DNA of 64,000 nt. Origin: Sambucus nigra. Taxonomy: Eukaryota > Streptophyta > Magnoliopsida > Dipsacales > Adoxaceae. Positions 47,817 through 59,838 of this stretch are shown in pieces; the stretch's first letter is position 1; every line of letters begins with the position of its first letter. The translations under genes and the position numbers were made by a program. The stretch lies in the NCBI GenBank assembly GCA_949130495.1, contig OX422222.1, positions 105,017,709-105,081,708 on the forward strand, written 5' to 3'. The notes beneath the pieces were generated by a model. The model saw only the letters and a list, made by a program, of their open reading frames with translations, ran no database searches and had not been told where the DNA came from.

Positions 47817-48329
47817 ATCTTAAGACAATTTATTAAAGTTCTACTGTTTTTAGTGTACATAATTTTTGTTTATTACAGAAATTTATTTGTTAAAAATAAA
47901 TCTGTTTTGACATAATAAAATGGATTAATTTACTGCTTTATTATAGAAATTAGTAAAACAGTTTTGATATAGAAATTAATTTCTATACTGTTTTTATATT
48001 CTGTTTTAGAAAATAAAATTTTATTTGTGTATTCTTGTTAAAATCTGTTTATCTAAATTTTTTTTTAATCTTAAATTATAATTCTGTTTTGTACAGAATT
48101 CCTTTTATTATTAAAATTTAGTGTGACACAGATTTTATATTTAATTCTGTTTTGTACGGAATTCTGTTTATATTATACTTTAATTCTGAATTATTATTTG
48201 AATTCTTTTGGAATTCATTTATTGTGAATTATATTTGGAGGAAATTGGTGCACAGAATTTTGTATTCTATTTTGATTAATTCATTATATATGAATTTTAT
48301 CATTGATAAAAACTCTATTTTTGTAACAG
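47722..48329 (+). other. Possible intron in the Copia leader
   Basis: The donor CAA|GTAAGTG at 47722 and the acceptor TTTTTGTAACAG at 48318-48329 would remove the LTR end and the leader. That would leave the gag ATG two bases after the junction. The leader between them is T-rich, as plant introns are. It also contains repeated ATTCTGT-ACAGAAT stems at 48081-48099 and, with one mismatch, 48144-48162. This is inferred from splice-site sequence only. Confidence 0.4.
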
Positions 48330-48331
48330 AA

Positions 48332-51300
48332 ATGGAATCGCAAAGTACGAACACTACTCCTACGAAACTGATTGTCACCAACACAAATGTGACTGCACCC
48401 GTATCTATGCCACACGGGGAGAAACCAGAAAAGTTCATTGGGGCTGACTTCAAACGTTGGCAAGGACAAATGTACTTTTATCTCACTACCTGCCAACTGG
48501 GCAAGTTTGTATATGAAGATAGCCCCTCTATTCAAGAGGGAGATGATGCTGAAAAGGTTGCTGCTGTCGATGCTTGGAATCATTCGGACTACCTATGCCG
48601 AAATTATGTTTTGGCCTACTTGGACAAGACTTTTTACCATGTCTATTGCACTATCAAAACTTCCAAGGAATTATGGAATTCTTTGGAAAAGAAGTATAAA
48701 ACAGAAGATGCTGGGATGAAGAAATTTATCGTGGGGCGTTTTCTGGACTTCAAAATGGTTGATTCTAAATCTGTAATCTCGCAAGTGCAAGAACTCCAAG
48801 TGATCCTCCACGACATTCATGCTGAAGGAATGTCAATTAGTGAAACTTTCCAAGTTGCTGCAATTGTTGAAAAGTTGCCACCTTCTTGGACTTTGTTCAA
48901 AAACTATCTCAAGCACAAGTGTAAGGAGATGAATGTGGAGGAGTTGGTGGTCCGGCTAAGAATCGAAGAAGACAACCGTGAGTCTCAAAAGAAAAGTGGG
49001 AAGAATCCGATGGAAACAAAGGTCCATGTCGTTGAAGGTCCTAAAAAGGACAAACGAAAGTATGATGGGGAAGGCACTTCCAAACATAACAAGAAAAAGT
49101 TCAAAGGCAAATGCTACAATTGTGGTAAACCGGGACACCTCTCAAGTGAGTGTCGTAAGCCTAAGAAGCAAAATAAAAATAACTCTCAAGCAAATGTGAC
49201 TGAGGGTGAGAATATCACCAATGATTTGGCGGATATGAATCTTTCTGCCGTTGTCTCTGAATGTAACTTGGTTGGAAATACCAAGGAATGGTGGGTGGAC
49301 ACTGGAGCCACACGACACATTTGTGCAAACAAATGGATGTTCTCCACCTATAAGCCTTTGGAAAATGAGGAGAACCTTTTTATGGGAAATTCTTCCACTT
49401 CTAAGGTTGTGGGACAAGGAAAGATTGCTTTGAAAATGACTTCTGGAAAGGAACTTACTCTCAACAATGTTCTTCACGTGCCTGATATCCGAAAGAATCT
49501 GATTTCTGGATCTCTCCTTACTAAGAATGGTTTCAAGCTTGTGTTTGTGTCTGATCGCTTTGTGTTGTCTAAAAATGACATGTATGTAGGAAAGGGCTAC
49601 CTAAATGAGGGGCTCTTTAAACGGAATGTTCTTACTGTAACCCCTAAAACATCTGTTTCAATAAATGAAGTTGCTAGTTCTTCTTATTTGATTGAGTCAT
49701 CTAATGTTTGGCATGCTAGATTGGGACATGTTAATTTTGATACATTGCGTAGATTAATTAACTTGGAATTTTTGCCAAAATTCAATATTGATAAAAATCA
49801 TAAATGTGAAATTTGTGTGGAATCTAAATTAGCTAGATTACCTTTCCATTCTATTGAAAGGATAACTGAACCTTTAGATTTAATTCACACCGATATTTGT
49901 GATTTAAAATTTGTTCAAACTAGAGGTGGGAAAAAGTATTTTATTACTTTTATTGATGATTGCACAAAATATTGTTATGTATATTTGTTACATAGTAAAG
50001 ATGAGGCTATTAATGCATTTAAACAATATAAGAATGAAGTTGAGAATCAATTAAGCAAAACGATAAAGGCTATTAGAAGTGATAGAGGAGGTGAATATGA
50101 ATATCCATTTGAGGAATTTTGTTCTGAAAATGGGATTATTCATCAAACAACCGCTCCTTATTCTCCTCAATCGAATGGTGTTGCTGAACGCAAAAACCGT
50201 ACTTTGAAAGAAATGATGAACTCAATGTTATTAAGTTCAGGAGCTCCACAAAATTTGTGGGGGGAAGCCTTACTTTCTGCTAATTACATTCTCAATAAAG
50301 TACCTCACAAAAAGACTCACAAGACACCTTATGAATTATGGAAAGGTCGGAGACCTTCTTATAAATATTTACGAGTGTGGGGGTGCTTAGCCAAAGTGAT
50401 GGTTCCTAAACCTAAAAAGGTAAGAATAGGGCCAAAAACCGTGGATTGTGTATTCATTGGTTATGCTACTAATAGAAGTGCATATCGATTTCTAGTTTGT
50501 AAATCTAAGATTTCGGACATTCATGTAAATACGGTTATTGAATCGAGGGATGCTTCATTTTTTGAAAATGAATTCCCGTATAACATGACCCGAGAATCTG
50601 GTCCTTCTAAAAGGACAAATCAAGCTACTACAAGTGGTACTCATCAACCTATTGAATCAATAGAGGATGAACCAAGACGTAGTAAAAGAGCAAAAACCTC
50701 GACTTCTTTCGGTCCGGATTTTCTAACATATTTGTTAGAAAATGAACCTCAATCGTATAAAGAAGCTATATCCTTACCCGATGCTTCCAATTGGAAAGAA
50801 GCAATTAATAGTGAAATTGAATCCATATTACAAAATCATACATGGGAACTAGTGGATCTTCCACCAGGTTCAAAACCGTTAGGTTATAAATGGATCTTCA
50901 AAAAGAAATTGAAGGCCGATGGATCAATTGACAAATATAAAGCTAGACTTGTAGCTAAAGGCTATAGGCAAAAGGAAGGGTTGGATTACTTCGACACATA
51001 TTCACCGGTAATAAGAATAACGTCCATTCGGATGTTAATAGCAATAGCTGCTATTAATGGACTTGAAATACATCAAATGGATGTAAAAACTGCATTCTTA
51101 AACGGTGAACTAGACGAGGAAATTTATATGGAGCAACCTGAAGGGTTCAAAGCTCCCGAACAAGAAGGAAGAGTATGTAAGCTTGTTAAATCACTATATG
51201 GATTAAAACAAGCACCTAAACAATGGCATGAAAAATTTGATAATGCAATGTTATCAAATGGTTTCAAAATCAATGAATGCGATAAATGTGTTTACTTTAA

Positions 51301-52288
51301 ATACATTCAAAATGGATATGTCATTGTATGCCTCTATGTTGATGATATGCTTATCATGGGTAGTAACTTGGAAATTGTCAAAACTACAAAACAAATGTTG
51401 AGTAGTAGATTTGACATGAAAGATATGGGAATCACCGATGTTATATTAGGAATTAAAATTTCTAGAACATCGGATGGACTTATATTATCTCAATCTCATT
51501 ACATTGAGAAAGTACTTGAAAAATTCAAGAAGTATGATATTAGTCCTACCAAGACACCTGTAGATGTAAATTTACATCTAGCAAGAAATAATGGTGAAAG
51601 CATATCTCAACTAGAATATTCTCGTATTATCGGCAGTTTAATGTATGTCATGAACTGTACGCAACCGGACATAGCACACTCAATAAGTAAGCTAAGTCGA
51701 TTTACGAGTAATCCAGGAAGAGATCACTGGAAAGCAATATTGAGAGTTTTGGGTTATTTAAAATATACTCAAAACTATGGATTGCATTACTCAAAATATC
51801 CAGCTGTTCTTGAAGGACATTGTGATGCAAATTGGATATCTGATACAAAAGACTCTAAGTCTACGAGTGGGTATGTGTTTACCCTCGGAGGTGCAGCCGT
51901 ATCTTGGAAATCCTCAAAACAAACGTGCATTGCTAGATCGACAATGGAATCTGAATTCATTGCACTAGACAAAGCTGGAGAAGAAGCCGAATGGCTTCAA
52001 AATTTCTTATAGGATGTTCCAAATTGGTCTAAACCTGTGCCCGCGATATGTATACATTGCGATAGCCAATCAGCGATTGGAAGGGCACAAAATCACATGT
52101 ATAACGGAAAGTCACGACATATTCGTCGTCGACACAATACCGTTAGACAACTTCTCTCAAACGGAATTATCTCAATTGACTATGTAAAGTCAAAAGATAA
52201 TATATCGGATCCACTAACGAAAGGTTTAAACTGAGAGCAAGTTGAAAGATCATCGAGAGGAATGGGTCTAAAGCCTATAAATAAATAA
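48332..52288 (+). pseudogene. Copia gag-pol polyprotein, open except for two late stops
   Basis: I chose the ATG at 48332 ([13 protein letters not shown]) because upstream in-frame sequence is leader-like. Numbered from it: gag core at about 30-230 ([20 protein letters not shown]), CCHC knuckle C261-C274 ([14 protein letters not shown]), protease D323 ([10 protein letters not shown]), integrase HHCC ([10 protein letters not shown] to CEICVESK), integrase core D521, D584, E619 (35 residues between the last two), RT YVDDML at 1002-1007, and RNase H from about 1150. TAG at 52010 and TGA at 52232 interrupt the last part. The first removes the RNase H end that carries CDSQSAI, so RNase H is truncated though everything before it looks intact. 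The natural end would be TAA at 52286. Confidence 0.92.
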
Positions 52289-52880
52289 GAATCAATATAG
52301 AGGCAACCCAACCTAGCTGACTGGAGATCCCAAGATCTAGGTTCAATGGGGAAACCGAACTACATTGTATTCAGTAAGCACTGGAGGATATTTAATCCTA
52401 TCCATTCCAAAGATGAGACAGTGCATATCTGCCACGAAATTAGGATAAGTTATGCTTTTAATGACATCTATATCTTAGTACGTCTAAGTGGGGTATTGTA
52501 GAATACTCTTTATGGAAGTCACCTACGTGAGTAAGAAGGGGGCCACTTCTATGAGAATAATGAAAGGCATATTCTCTAAAATACTTGCGGAACCAAGTGG
52601 TGTTCACGGCCAAAATGAACACAAACGTGAGAACCAACTGTGTTGAAGAATTGTTGTGTGAATACTGTTGTCTAGGTTTACAAAAACGGTTGACGGTTCA
52701 AGGACGTGAAGTCTACTGATTAACCAAGTAAATCCGATAGTATATCACTAAGGAAAGTTCAAGGCCACTAGGCTACTTCTCCTGATGCAATAAGTTTTCA
52801 GTTTTACTCAACTTGTGTCTGCATCTGCATTAGCATCTGTTTTGTTTTATTTATAGCGATATATCATTCATGTGGGGGAT
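52289..52880 (+). other. Copia 3' untranslated region with polypurine tract
   Basis: About 590 bp without coding sequence. It ends in the polypurine tract GTGGGGGAT at about 52872-52880, directly before the 3' LTR at 52881. Confidence 0.8.
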
Positions 52881-53963
52881 TGTTGGAAAAATTGGACTTA
52901 AATAAGCTGTCCAGAATTTTCTGGACAGAATTTTGAGCAACTTTGAGCTCAAATTTAGGTGGGACCCACACTACGAAAATTATGGGACCATATACGAACG
53001 CGTTCACCTCCGCAAGGAGATTAACGTAGTATATTCATATGTCCAATTTCAATAAGTTATGAATGATAATTATGTCCCCAAAGTGACTCACAAAGCAATG
53101 AAAGTTAATGAATTAGGTGTGTTTTTACTCTTGTCCCACATTGGAAGAGTAGTGGAATTTTGATGAGTTAATAACACCCCAAGTATGGACTAAGGCTTGG
53201 ATGCCTTGGGGGGTATCCCAACTCTTTGAAGGGGAGATGACCTAAGCTATGCACGGGTTGACTTTCGGTCAAAAGTCCACACGCGCGCGCCTCCGTCCGG
53301 CCGGCCGGTTCGGTTCGGTTCAGGCTTGGGCTTGGGCTTATAAAAATCTCCTACATTTTTTGGGCCGATTTTATTTAACTTTCTGGGCTTTAATTATTAA
53401 TTAATTACTAATTAATTACGAAATTAATTAATTAATTAATAAACTGTTGGCAGTTATTGCCAACAATCAACAGTTAATTTCGTTTAACTGTTTTGGCAGT
53501 TATTTGCCAACCGTCACCTATTTTGCTATAAATACAGATGCCTCCCTCCGTTTTTAATATAATGAAATTTTTCCCTCCTCCAGAATTGCTGTCATTTTTC
53601 CCCAGAAAATTCCTGTTATTCTGTTCCGAAATTTCTTTCTCCTGCATAACATATGTTGTAGTATTGTTGAATAAAAGCCACAGAATTGAGTTCGTTGAAA
53701 TTAATTATTGTTGTGCTACATAATTAATTGGGAAAATCCGTTCTATCTTGGGAGACTATATTCATCAACCTCAGATCACATTGAGGGAATAAATTATCTT
53801 AAGGACACTGTGAGATTCACAGGGCTCGGATTATTTCTTTTATTCTTGTTTAATTTCTGCAAATTCAAGTAAGTGTTTCATTTCTGTAATTCTGTTTTAA
53901 TTCTGTAATTATATTATATTCATAATTCTGTACAATTGTTATTTATAAATAGTAGACATAACA
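52881..53963 (+). repeat. Copia 3' LTR (1083 bp)
   Basis: Near-identical to the 5' LTR. Visible differences include a shorter GC run, an extra TACTAATTAAT-type 11-bp unit near 53405 and a base change that shortens the TGCCAACA hairpin. TATA box at 53527-53534. It ends ATAACA, followed by AGTTA. Confidence 0.95.
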
Positions 53964-54146
53964 AGTTATCCCCTTGCCAGTGGCATCAAAATTTGCATAC
54001 TCAAAATACCAGTGACATAAAAAATTTCATTAGGTTGCTACTAGTGGCATCAAAATTTTCATACTCAAAATACCAGAAATCCATTTCACACATTCATAGG
54101 CCAATCACAATTATGATGTGGTAATGCAGTTCTATTATATACTTAC

Positions 54147-54457
54147 AATATTGCAAAAATCGAAGAAACCATAGGAGACCAAGAACGAGAAATGATAGAG
54201 ACATTAAGACGTAAAATAAGTGTGCCCATCTTCCCAAGGAGATAACCTTTTGGGTTTCTCCAAACAGTTATTCCACTTATTAATGTGCTCATAGGTTCTG
54301 GATCACAAAACATAAAATATAGATAGTAAATTGTAATTTTATTGATCTCGACATTCTGAAGCACCATTTTGTCCTCTTCATTTTTTCCTTTAAAAGATAC
54401 CTGGATCCGTTTTGGCCAGCCAGGGATATCTCCCAAATAAGCCGAGATATAAAACTT
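54147..54457 (-). pseudogene. Exon of a lung-seven-transmembrane (GOST-type) receptor gene, frameshifted
   Basis: The minus-strand exon is bounded by a TTGTAG acceptor (54460-54458) and a GTAAGTAT donor (54146 down). It reads WPKRIQVSFKGKNEEDKMVL, then YYLYFMFCDPEP, ISGITVWRNPKGYLLGKM. In plant lung-seven-transmembrane proteins this is the luminal region before the first membrane helix. Shortly after GKMGTL the frame changes, and the expected helix appears in another frame (FYVLMSLSFLVLGLLWFLRF) up to the donor. One small indel near 54210-54225 therefore breaks it. No other exons are seen, so it is an isolated relic. These proteins act in Golgi or plasma-membrane trafficking. Confidence 0.8.
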
Positions 54458-54774
54458 CTACAATGTACCTAAATGGTACCACATCAGAATTACTACATCT
54501 AAATCGCATATCCCTTTACGTTTGTGTGGGAGTGTATGCATATTAATGCGTGAGTATATACATATCTCTTCTATCTACACGGAAGAATAAAAGAGCAGTA
54601 GTTAAACTTAAATCTGTTCTACTAACTCCCCATGATTACTAAAACAGATACTCTCGGCATCAAAGAATTCAATAATTCTTTTATTTAATTGGGCTTCCCT
54701 CTTATGAGAGGTACACCTAGCAGAAGACACTTGCAATTAATTATAGACAAAGCTTAAACTAAATGGATAGTTTG

Positions 54775-55265
54775 TGTTGATGCAAAAAATAAACTATATC
54801 TAATTATTTGATCACAGATAAATATGTAAAGTAAAAAGACACAAAATATTTTTAAAGTGGTTCGGCTAAAGGGAAAAGCCTACGTCCACTGTTGTGTATT
54901 GCCTTGTGTTTGTTTTGTTTCTTCTGTCTTGCCTCCCTTGGATGTAGGGATTAGAATGCATTTATAGCCCTTAAGGGTATATAAGAGTCGGAATATTAAA
55001 GTATGGAATGCCTTTATAAAATAGGCATTTACATCAGTACAATGTTCATAATGTATACAACTGTCGGTGCTTTGCTGACCATGTTGGTCGGTCTTCCTAT
55101 TGTTGGTCGGGCTTCTTTTGTACATTGGTCGGGCTTCTACTTGTTGGTCAGCATTCTTGGACTTAATCGGGTAATAAGCCTTGCAAAGTAGGACCGATGC
55201 CACGATGGATGGCACATATTCATTTTTGATTGGTTTACGTAATAAGATAATTTTTGGTATCAACA
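54775..55265 (-). repeat. 3' LTR of the right Tat element (491 bp)
   Basis: On the plus strand it reads TGTTGATGC to GGTATCAACA and is followed by the reverse complement of the polypurine tract. On the element strand it starts TGTTGATACCAAA, like the left element. A TTGGTCGG motif recurs about every 25-30 bp at 55084-55150 (plus strand). The element-strand TATA box TATAAATG is at 54966-54959. Confidence 0.85.
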
Positions 55266-55543
55266 TAAACCCCCAATGTTTCATGCTCATTGTTTTTAGT
55301 GAGGGTTTGGAGCATTTATCTCTTAAAGGTTGTCCGGCCACAATTGTTTTGTTTGGTCGGTTGACGACTTCTTGTACTTGTAAAATTACTGATTTATCTA
55401 GCGGCACATAACACAGATGGCATTTCTTTAATTATCCCCTGTGTTAACGAATCATTTTTGGGCAAATGTGTCTGTTTTGGATTTAGCCGCCAACAGTTCA
55501 ATCAGCACTTCCTTTAATCATTACCTATACCATTTTTGAGGCA

Positions 55544-55554
55544 ATATATAAAAG
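55544..55554 (+). promoter_or_regulatory. TATA box of the antisense unit, right element
   Basis: ATATATAAAAG lies 153 bp upstream of the ATG at 55707. A pyrimidine-rich leader follows it, with a donor-like TTGTAAG at about 55673. Position and context match the left element's antisense promoter. Confidence 0.65.
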
Positions 55555-55706
55555 TCAGGAAAAATCACGATTGTCCCTTACCTTAATTTTTTTTTGAGTT
55601 TCTTGTTTCTATCTCTTTGAGCGATCTGTGCTATCGTTTCCCATGTTCTTCAGTCCTTAAATTCTTGTAAGAATCTTCTCTCTTTTCTTTTTCTTCATCT
55701 TCGAAT

Positions 55707-57631
55707 ATGGTTTATTCTGTAACTTCTCTAGAGGAATTTAGGAATGAATGGAACATCCCTTCATGGGTTTATTTGGAGTTTCCCAATCTTGCCACAGACC
55801 TTTTTTCATTACATGAGGGACATTAATTCCCTTTTATTTTTATTGCTGAGTGTGGGTTCACTTTTCCCCCAAAACCATTTGTCTCGAGTTTTGCCAGTAT
55901 TTTGATGTTGTCCCTGCTAAAATAGCCCCCAACAATTGGATAATTGTTAATGGGGTTTATAGATTAAATCAACTCCATGGGACCCATATAGGGATTCCAG
56001 AAATTATGTTTTGTTATAAGTGGGTCACAAGTGATACTACTTACTACTTGAAAACTAGGGCTGTGAATAGAGCTTTAGTTGTTAACCATTCTGATTCCAA
56101 TAGAGACTATTTGGATCATCGGGTAATTGTAAAAAATTGATAACATGCTCCCATGTCTGGGCATGCTGAGTGCCATGGGACCAAATGCCCACAATATGGC
56201 AATGGGATACGTTGCAATAATTTCATATAACTTTTCTTGCTCATTCTAGTAATTGATGATACTAACGTTTACCTTGTAATTTTGGTTGCCGTTGATCGAA
56301 AGAGGAAGTGTCCCAAGGAGAGTGATATCAACCTCAGGGAGTTGAAGTTTATATGGGGTATTCATCAAAAAGTTATGGAAGAGCACAATAGGTCGACTTC
56401 ATACCTACTACAGTATAGGAATATTGTTACTTCCTTTATTGCTCAACCAATTATTCTTGTTCCTTCTCTTTTGATTAATCTTCATCAAGACCCTGTTTCA
56501 ACGTCCTCTGCCACTGCACCTGGTAGTGGTGAACTTACTGTTGCCCCTTCTTCTTCTCTAGATTCAGACCATCCTCTTACTGTAGTCATGGTGAAGAGAA
56601 AGTTCCCCAATATTTTGGGAAATATTACTACCACTGGCTCCTCTAAACAGACTGCTGAGGAGGATGCTGGGAAGAAGACCCAAGATAAGAAAGTTGATGA
56701 AGGGCATCTTAAGAACTTGAAGAGAGGTATTCCTTCTAGGTTGGGTGAAGGATCTTCCGTTAACATTGACTACCAAGAGTTGGTGAGTTATTTGATTCTG
56801 GTTCGCCAGTGACCATTGGCCCTAGTTTGGCCAGACAAATAATAAAGGTTGGTACACTTCCAGACCACAAGGGGGATTCTTCTACAATGCCCTGATCAAG
56901 AATTTCGGAAAGGGCTACACAAAACCTTGCTCTGGTAAATATTGTCACTTCTTCTTCTTTTCGTTCATCTCTTTGCTACTTCTTGAACTAATTTGTTCTA
57001 ATTTCTTTTTGTAGTTCTTGGTCGACTTTAACAGTATGCTAGAGAAGGATGAGGTTCTGCGTTATTCTTCAAATAAAGTTGAGGAGGCCTTTAAAGAGTT
57101 AAAGAAGTCAGTTCTTAACTCCCAATAAGCATTGGCTAATGATAAAAAGAAGTTGGATAATAAGATATGGATTGTTGAGGATGCCGTCGTAGCTGATTGG
57201 GGCAGGTTATCGAGCTGGAGAAGAAGATGGGTGGTGAGAAGTCCAGAAGGTTGAAGGCTAAGGAGTCTATATTAAATAAGGGATGGGACAAAGCGATTGG
57301 ATATGATTATGCGCCAATTAAATATGCTAAGAAGAAATGCATCAATGATGGTTGGTCGATAACCCTTGCAGTAGTCGGGACTCCCTAGGACTATGAATTA
57401 TTTCTCAGACATGATCCTGGTTCTCCTCCTAGCATGGATGAGGAGGTTGAGGATGATGGAGGGTCATATGAATCTACCCTCACTATAGGATCTGCTTACC
57501 AACTCCAGACTACTGCAGTTGACTCTTCAATCCGTCTTGTTGGTGACTAATCTACTTTGCCTGCCCTTGCTTCCAATCCTGCTGAGTTTACTTCTGATAA
57601 AAAAAAAGGTTTGGATTCGTACGACGAGTAA
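55707..57631 (+). pseudogene. First antisense gene, right element (homologue of 36491-34303)
   Basis: Starts MVYSVTSLEEFRNEWNIPSW. A frameshift near 55870 separates this from CLEFCQYFDVVPAKIAPNNW and NGVYRLNQLHGTHIGIPEIM, which are nearly the same as in the left element. Intron 1 lies at about 56211-56291; its donor GTTGC remains but the acceptor AG appears as CG. Exon 2 carries INLRELKFIWGIHQKVMEEH. Intron 2 is 56935-57014 with good GTAAAT and TTGTAG borders. Exon 3 starts LVDFNSMLEKDEVL and is a weakened coiled-coil region with stops and shifts. The end at 57629 is approximate. Confidence 0.72.
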
Positions 57632-57774
57632 CTTTTGTTTTTCTTTTTATATGTACTTTTCCTTTTTATTCCATGTACTTGTAATCAACATTTTATCACT
57701 AAAAAGGAATCTTTATTCACACTTGCCTTCTTCTTCTATTATTGATTGGAAAATTTTCTTACTATCTATAGTTC

Positions 57775-59020
57775 ATGGATAAACTGGATTAATTCTCTTT
57801 AACTGATTCTGAATTATTTGAAGATGCAATGATATCTTTAAATCTAGACATTTGACTATGATCTAGGAAGAATTATCCAAGTTTCTCGGGGAAGGTGTTT
57901 CTGATCAGGCTAGAGAAGCCTATCTTTATTTGAAGTGTGTTCTTGATCGGGACGTGGCTAATAATGTGGCTTATTATGATATGATTGAAGAGCTTCTAGA
58001 AGATCATAAGGAGTCTAAGGCTCTTTTGCATACTGACTGTAAGGAAAAGTACAAATCTCTAAGTGAAGGCTGGGGCTTTGAGCAGAAATTAGAGAAACAT
58101 GCTTCTTATTTCAGGAGGTTAGAATTTTTACTTATTCGTGAAGTGGAGGAAGCTATAGCAATTGCTAAGATGCTAGAGGAAGGGAATAATATCTTGAGGG
58201 GTGAATTGAATGCACTGAAGAGTTCATCTTCCACTGCTGCTTCTATCGATGAAGGAGTTACTTTTCTGGAAGATGAAAATGCTAGGTTGAGGGAAGAAGT
58301 GAAGGCACTGAAAAAACTAAGCCTGGTTCATCTTCCTGAGAAAAAATAAAGCATGGTCGAGCTACTAAAGATGAGTCTAGGACCTAGCAAACACTTGCCA
58401 ACTAGGCTGCTCAACTAGAAGCAAAGAATTTGACCCTTACTTACATGTCCCAAAAATTTTAGACCCAAGCCGAGCTATTTCCTACTCTCTCTACTCAATT
58501 ACAAACCAAAGATGGAATGTTGAAGAAGTTTCACCCCCAGGTTGAGAGGCTAACCATCCAATTTCATAAACAACCTAGGGAGATCTGGATGGAGAGGTAT
58601 AATGAAGCTTTAGGGAATTTTGATGAGCGGTTGAAGCAAGCTCAGAGTGAAGGCTACAATTGGGGATGAACTAATTATTTGAAAGTTATGAAGGTAGATA
58701 AAAATAGGAATCTTTGGAACTGGTATGATCCTGGCTTATTTAATTATGAAGATCCTCCATTTAAGTTGGATGTTGATTGGATTCCTTCCAACACGATTCT
58801 CGAGTGCCTGATTTCAAAATATTTAGGGGACTATGGTCTTCATAATGAGCTAGAGATTGTTCGTCCTCCTCATCTATTAAATCGCCCGAGCAGCAACAAT
58901 AAAAGAATAATCCAAGACTTTAACTTTATCAATTCTCCTTACACTTTGGATGATCCTCTAGCAGGTATGGAACTAGTTTCTAGTTCTTGTAAGGCTGCGG
59001 GGAAACGTCCCTTAGAATAA
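57775..59020 (+). pseudogene. Second antisense gene, right element (homologue of 34137-32858)
   Basis: Start MDKLD at 57775. After a frame change comes YLKCVLDRDVANNVAYYDMI (57920 onward), a coiled-coil region, FLEDENARLREEVKALKKLS, and the C-terminal domain at 58679-59020: WYDPGLFNYEDPPFKLDVDW, CLISKYLGDYGLHNELEI, FINSPYTLDDPLAGMEL. Stops near 58348, 58390-58460 and 58668 break it. The C-terminal domain is the best conserved part between the two elements. Confidence 0.75.
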
Positions 59021-59761
59021 ATTTCATTCTTGTAATTCTGTTATGAGCAAAATCATGTAATGAATATTCAAATTAATGAAATATATTTGATTAACTTATC
59101 TCGTTAATCTTTGTATGTGACTCTCTTCTTTATATGAATAGATTCTTCTTTTTCATGAGTTATATTGACACACTTTAAGCTTTTGCTTGAGTATAGCATC
59201 AATTACCAATGAATACATAGGTTTTAGTATTACACTTATATTAAAATCCAAGTTTGTCTCTAATTACCCATGTGTCTCCATAGGTTTCACCAATGCAGCT
59301 AAATTTTTAGGTTTTCTGCATTAGTTACTAGTGGTGTGACCAGGCATATGCGGAATATGTGTTTACATTCCTTTTTAGGAATCTTCACAATGTTCTTCCT
59401 TCACTTTGCCCAGTAGGATGAAGATATTATTTTATCCTTATCTTGTTGACCAAGCTTCTTGAGGATTTAATATCCTTTTTCACTTGGGTTTGTGTGTGCT
59501 AGCTATCAAATTTTGCTTATGCTGAGCAACTTCTTACTTATGCCGACCAAATATTCTTGCAGTTGGCCAATGGTATGTCTTTTATTTATGAAAGATCATT
59601 ATTCCGAGCAACTGTTTGACGTTTTTCTGGCAACTTTCAAGTTTCACCGACTAAGTATATAGTAGTGCATAGCACCAGTACTCCAAAAAAATCAAAATAG
59701 AAATGGAAGGAATCATCATTTTATTGATACTAAAAATTGGTAATTAGTACAATTGATTACA
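59021..59761. other. Convergent spacer of the right element, no hairpin array
   Basis: The 3' ends of the antisense gene (59020) and pol (59762) face each other here. The spacer is AT-rich with scattered GAGCAACT and GCCGACCAA motifs. It has nothing like the hairpin array found at this place in the left element. Confidence 0.7.
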
Positions 59762-59807
59762 TCATTGGTAATACTTTCTAATGTTCTCGGTATACCATGG
59801 ATTCTTG

Positions 59808-59838
<31 letters not shown>

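Larger units (their letters stand above)
46739..53963 (+). mobile_element. Ty1/Copia retrotransposon, nearly intact
   Basis: The LTRs at 46739-47816 and 52881-53963 start TGTTGG and end ATAACA. The target duplication AGTTA is perfect (46734-46738 and 53964-53968). A single long gag-pol frame with Copia order (gag, protease, integrase, RT, RNase H) fills the interior. The LTRs differ by roughly 14 substitutions and two small indels by eye, so it is the youngest element in the window. Confidence 0.95.
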
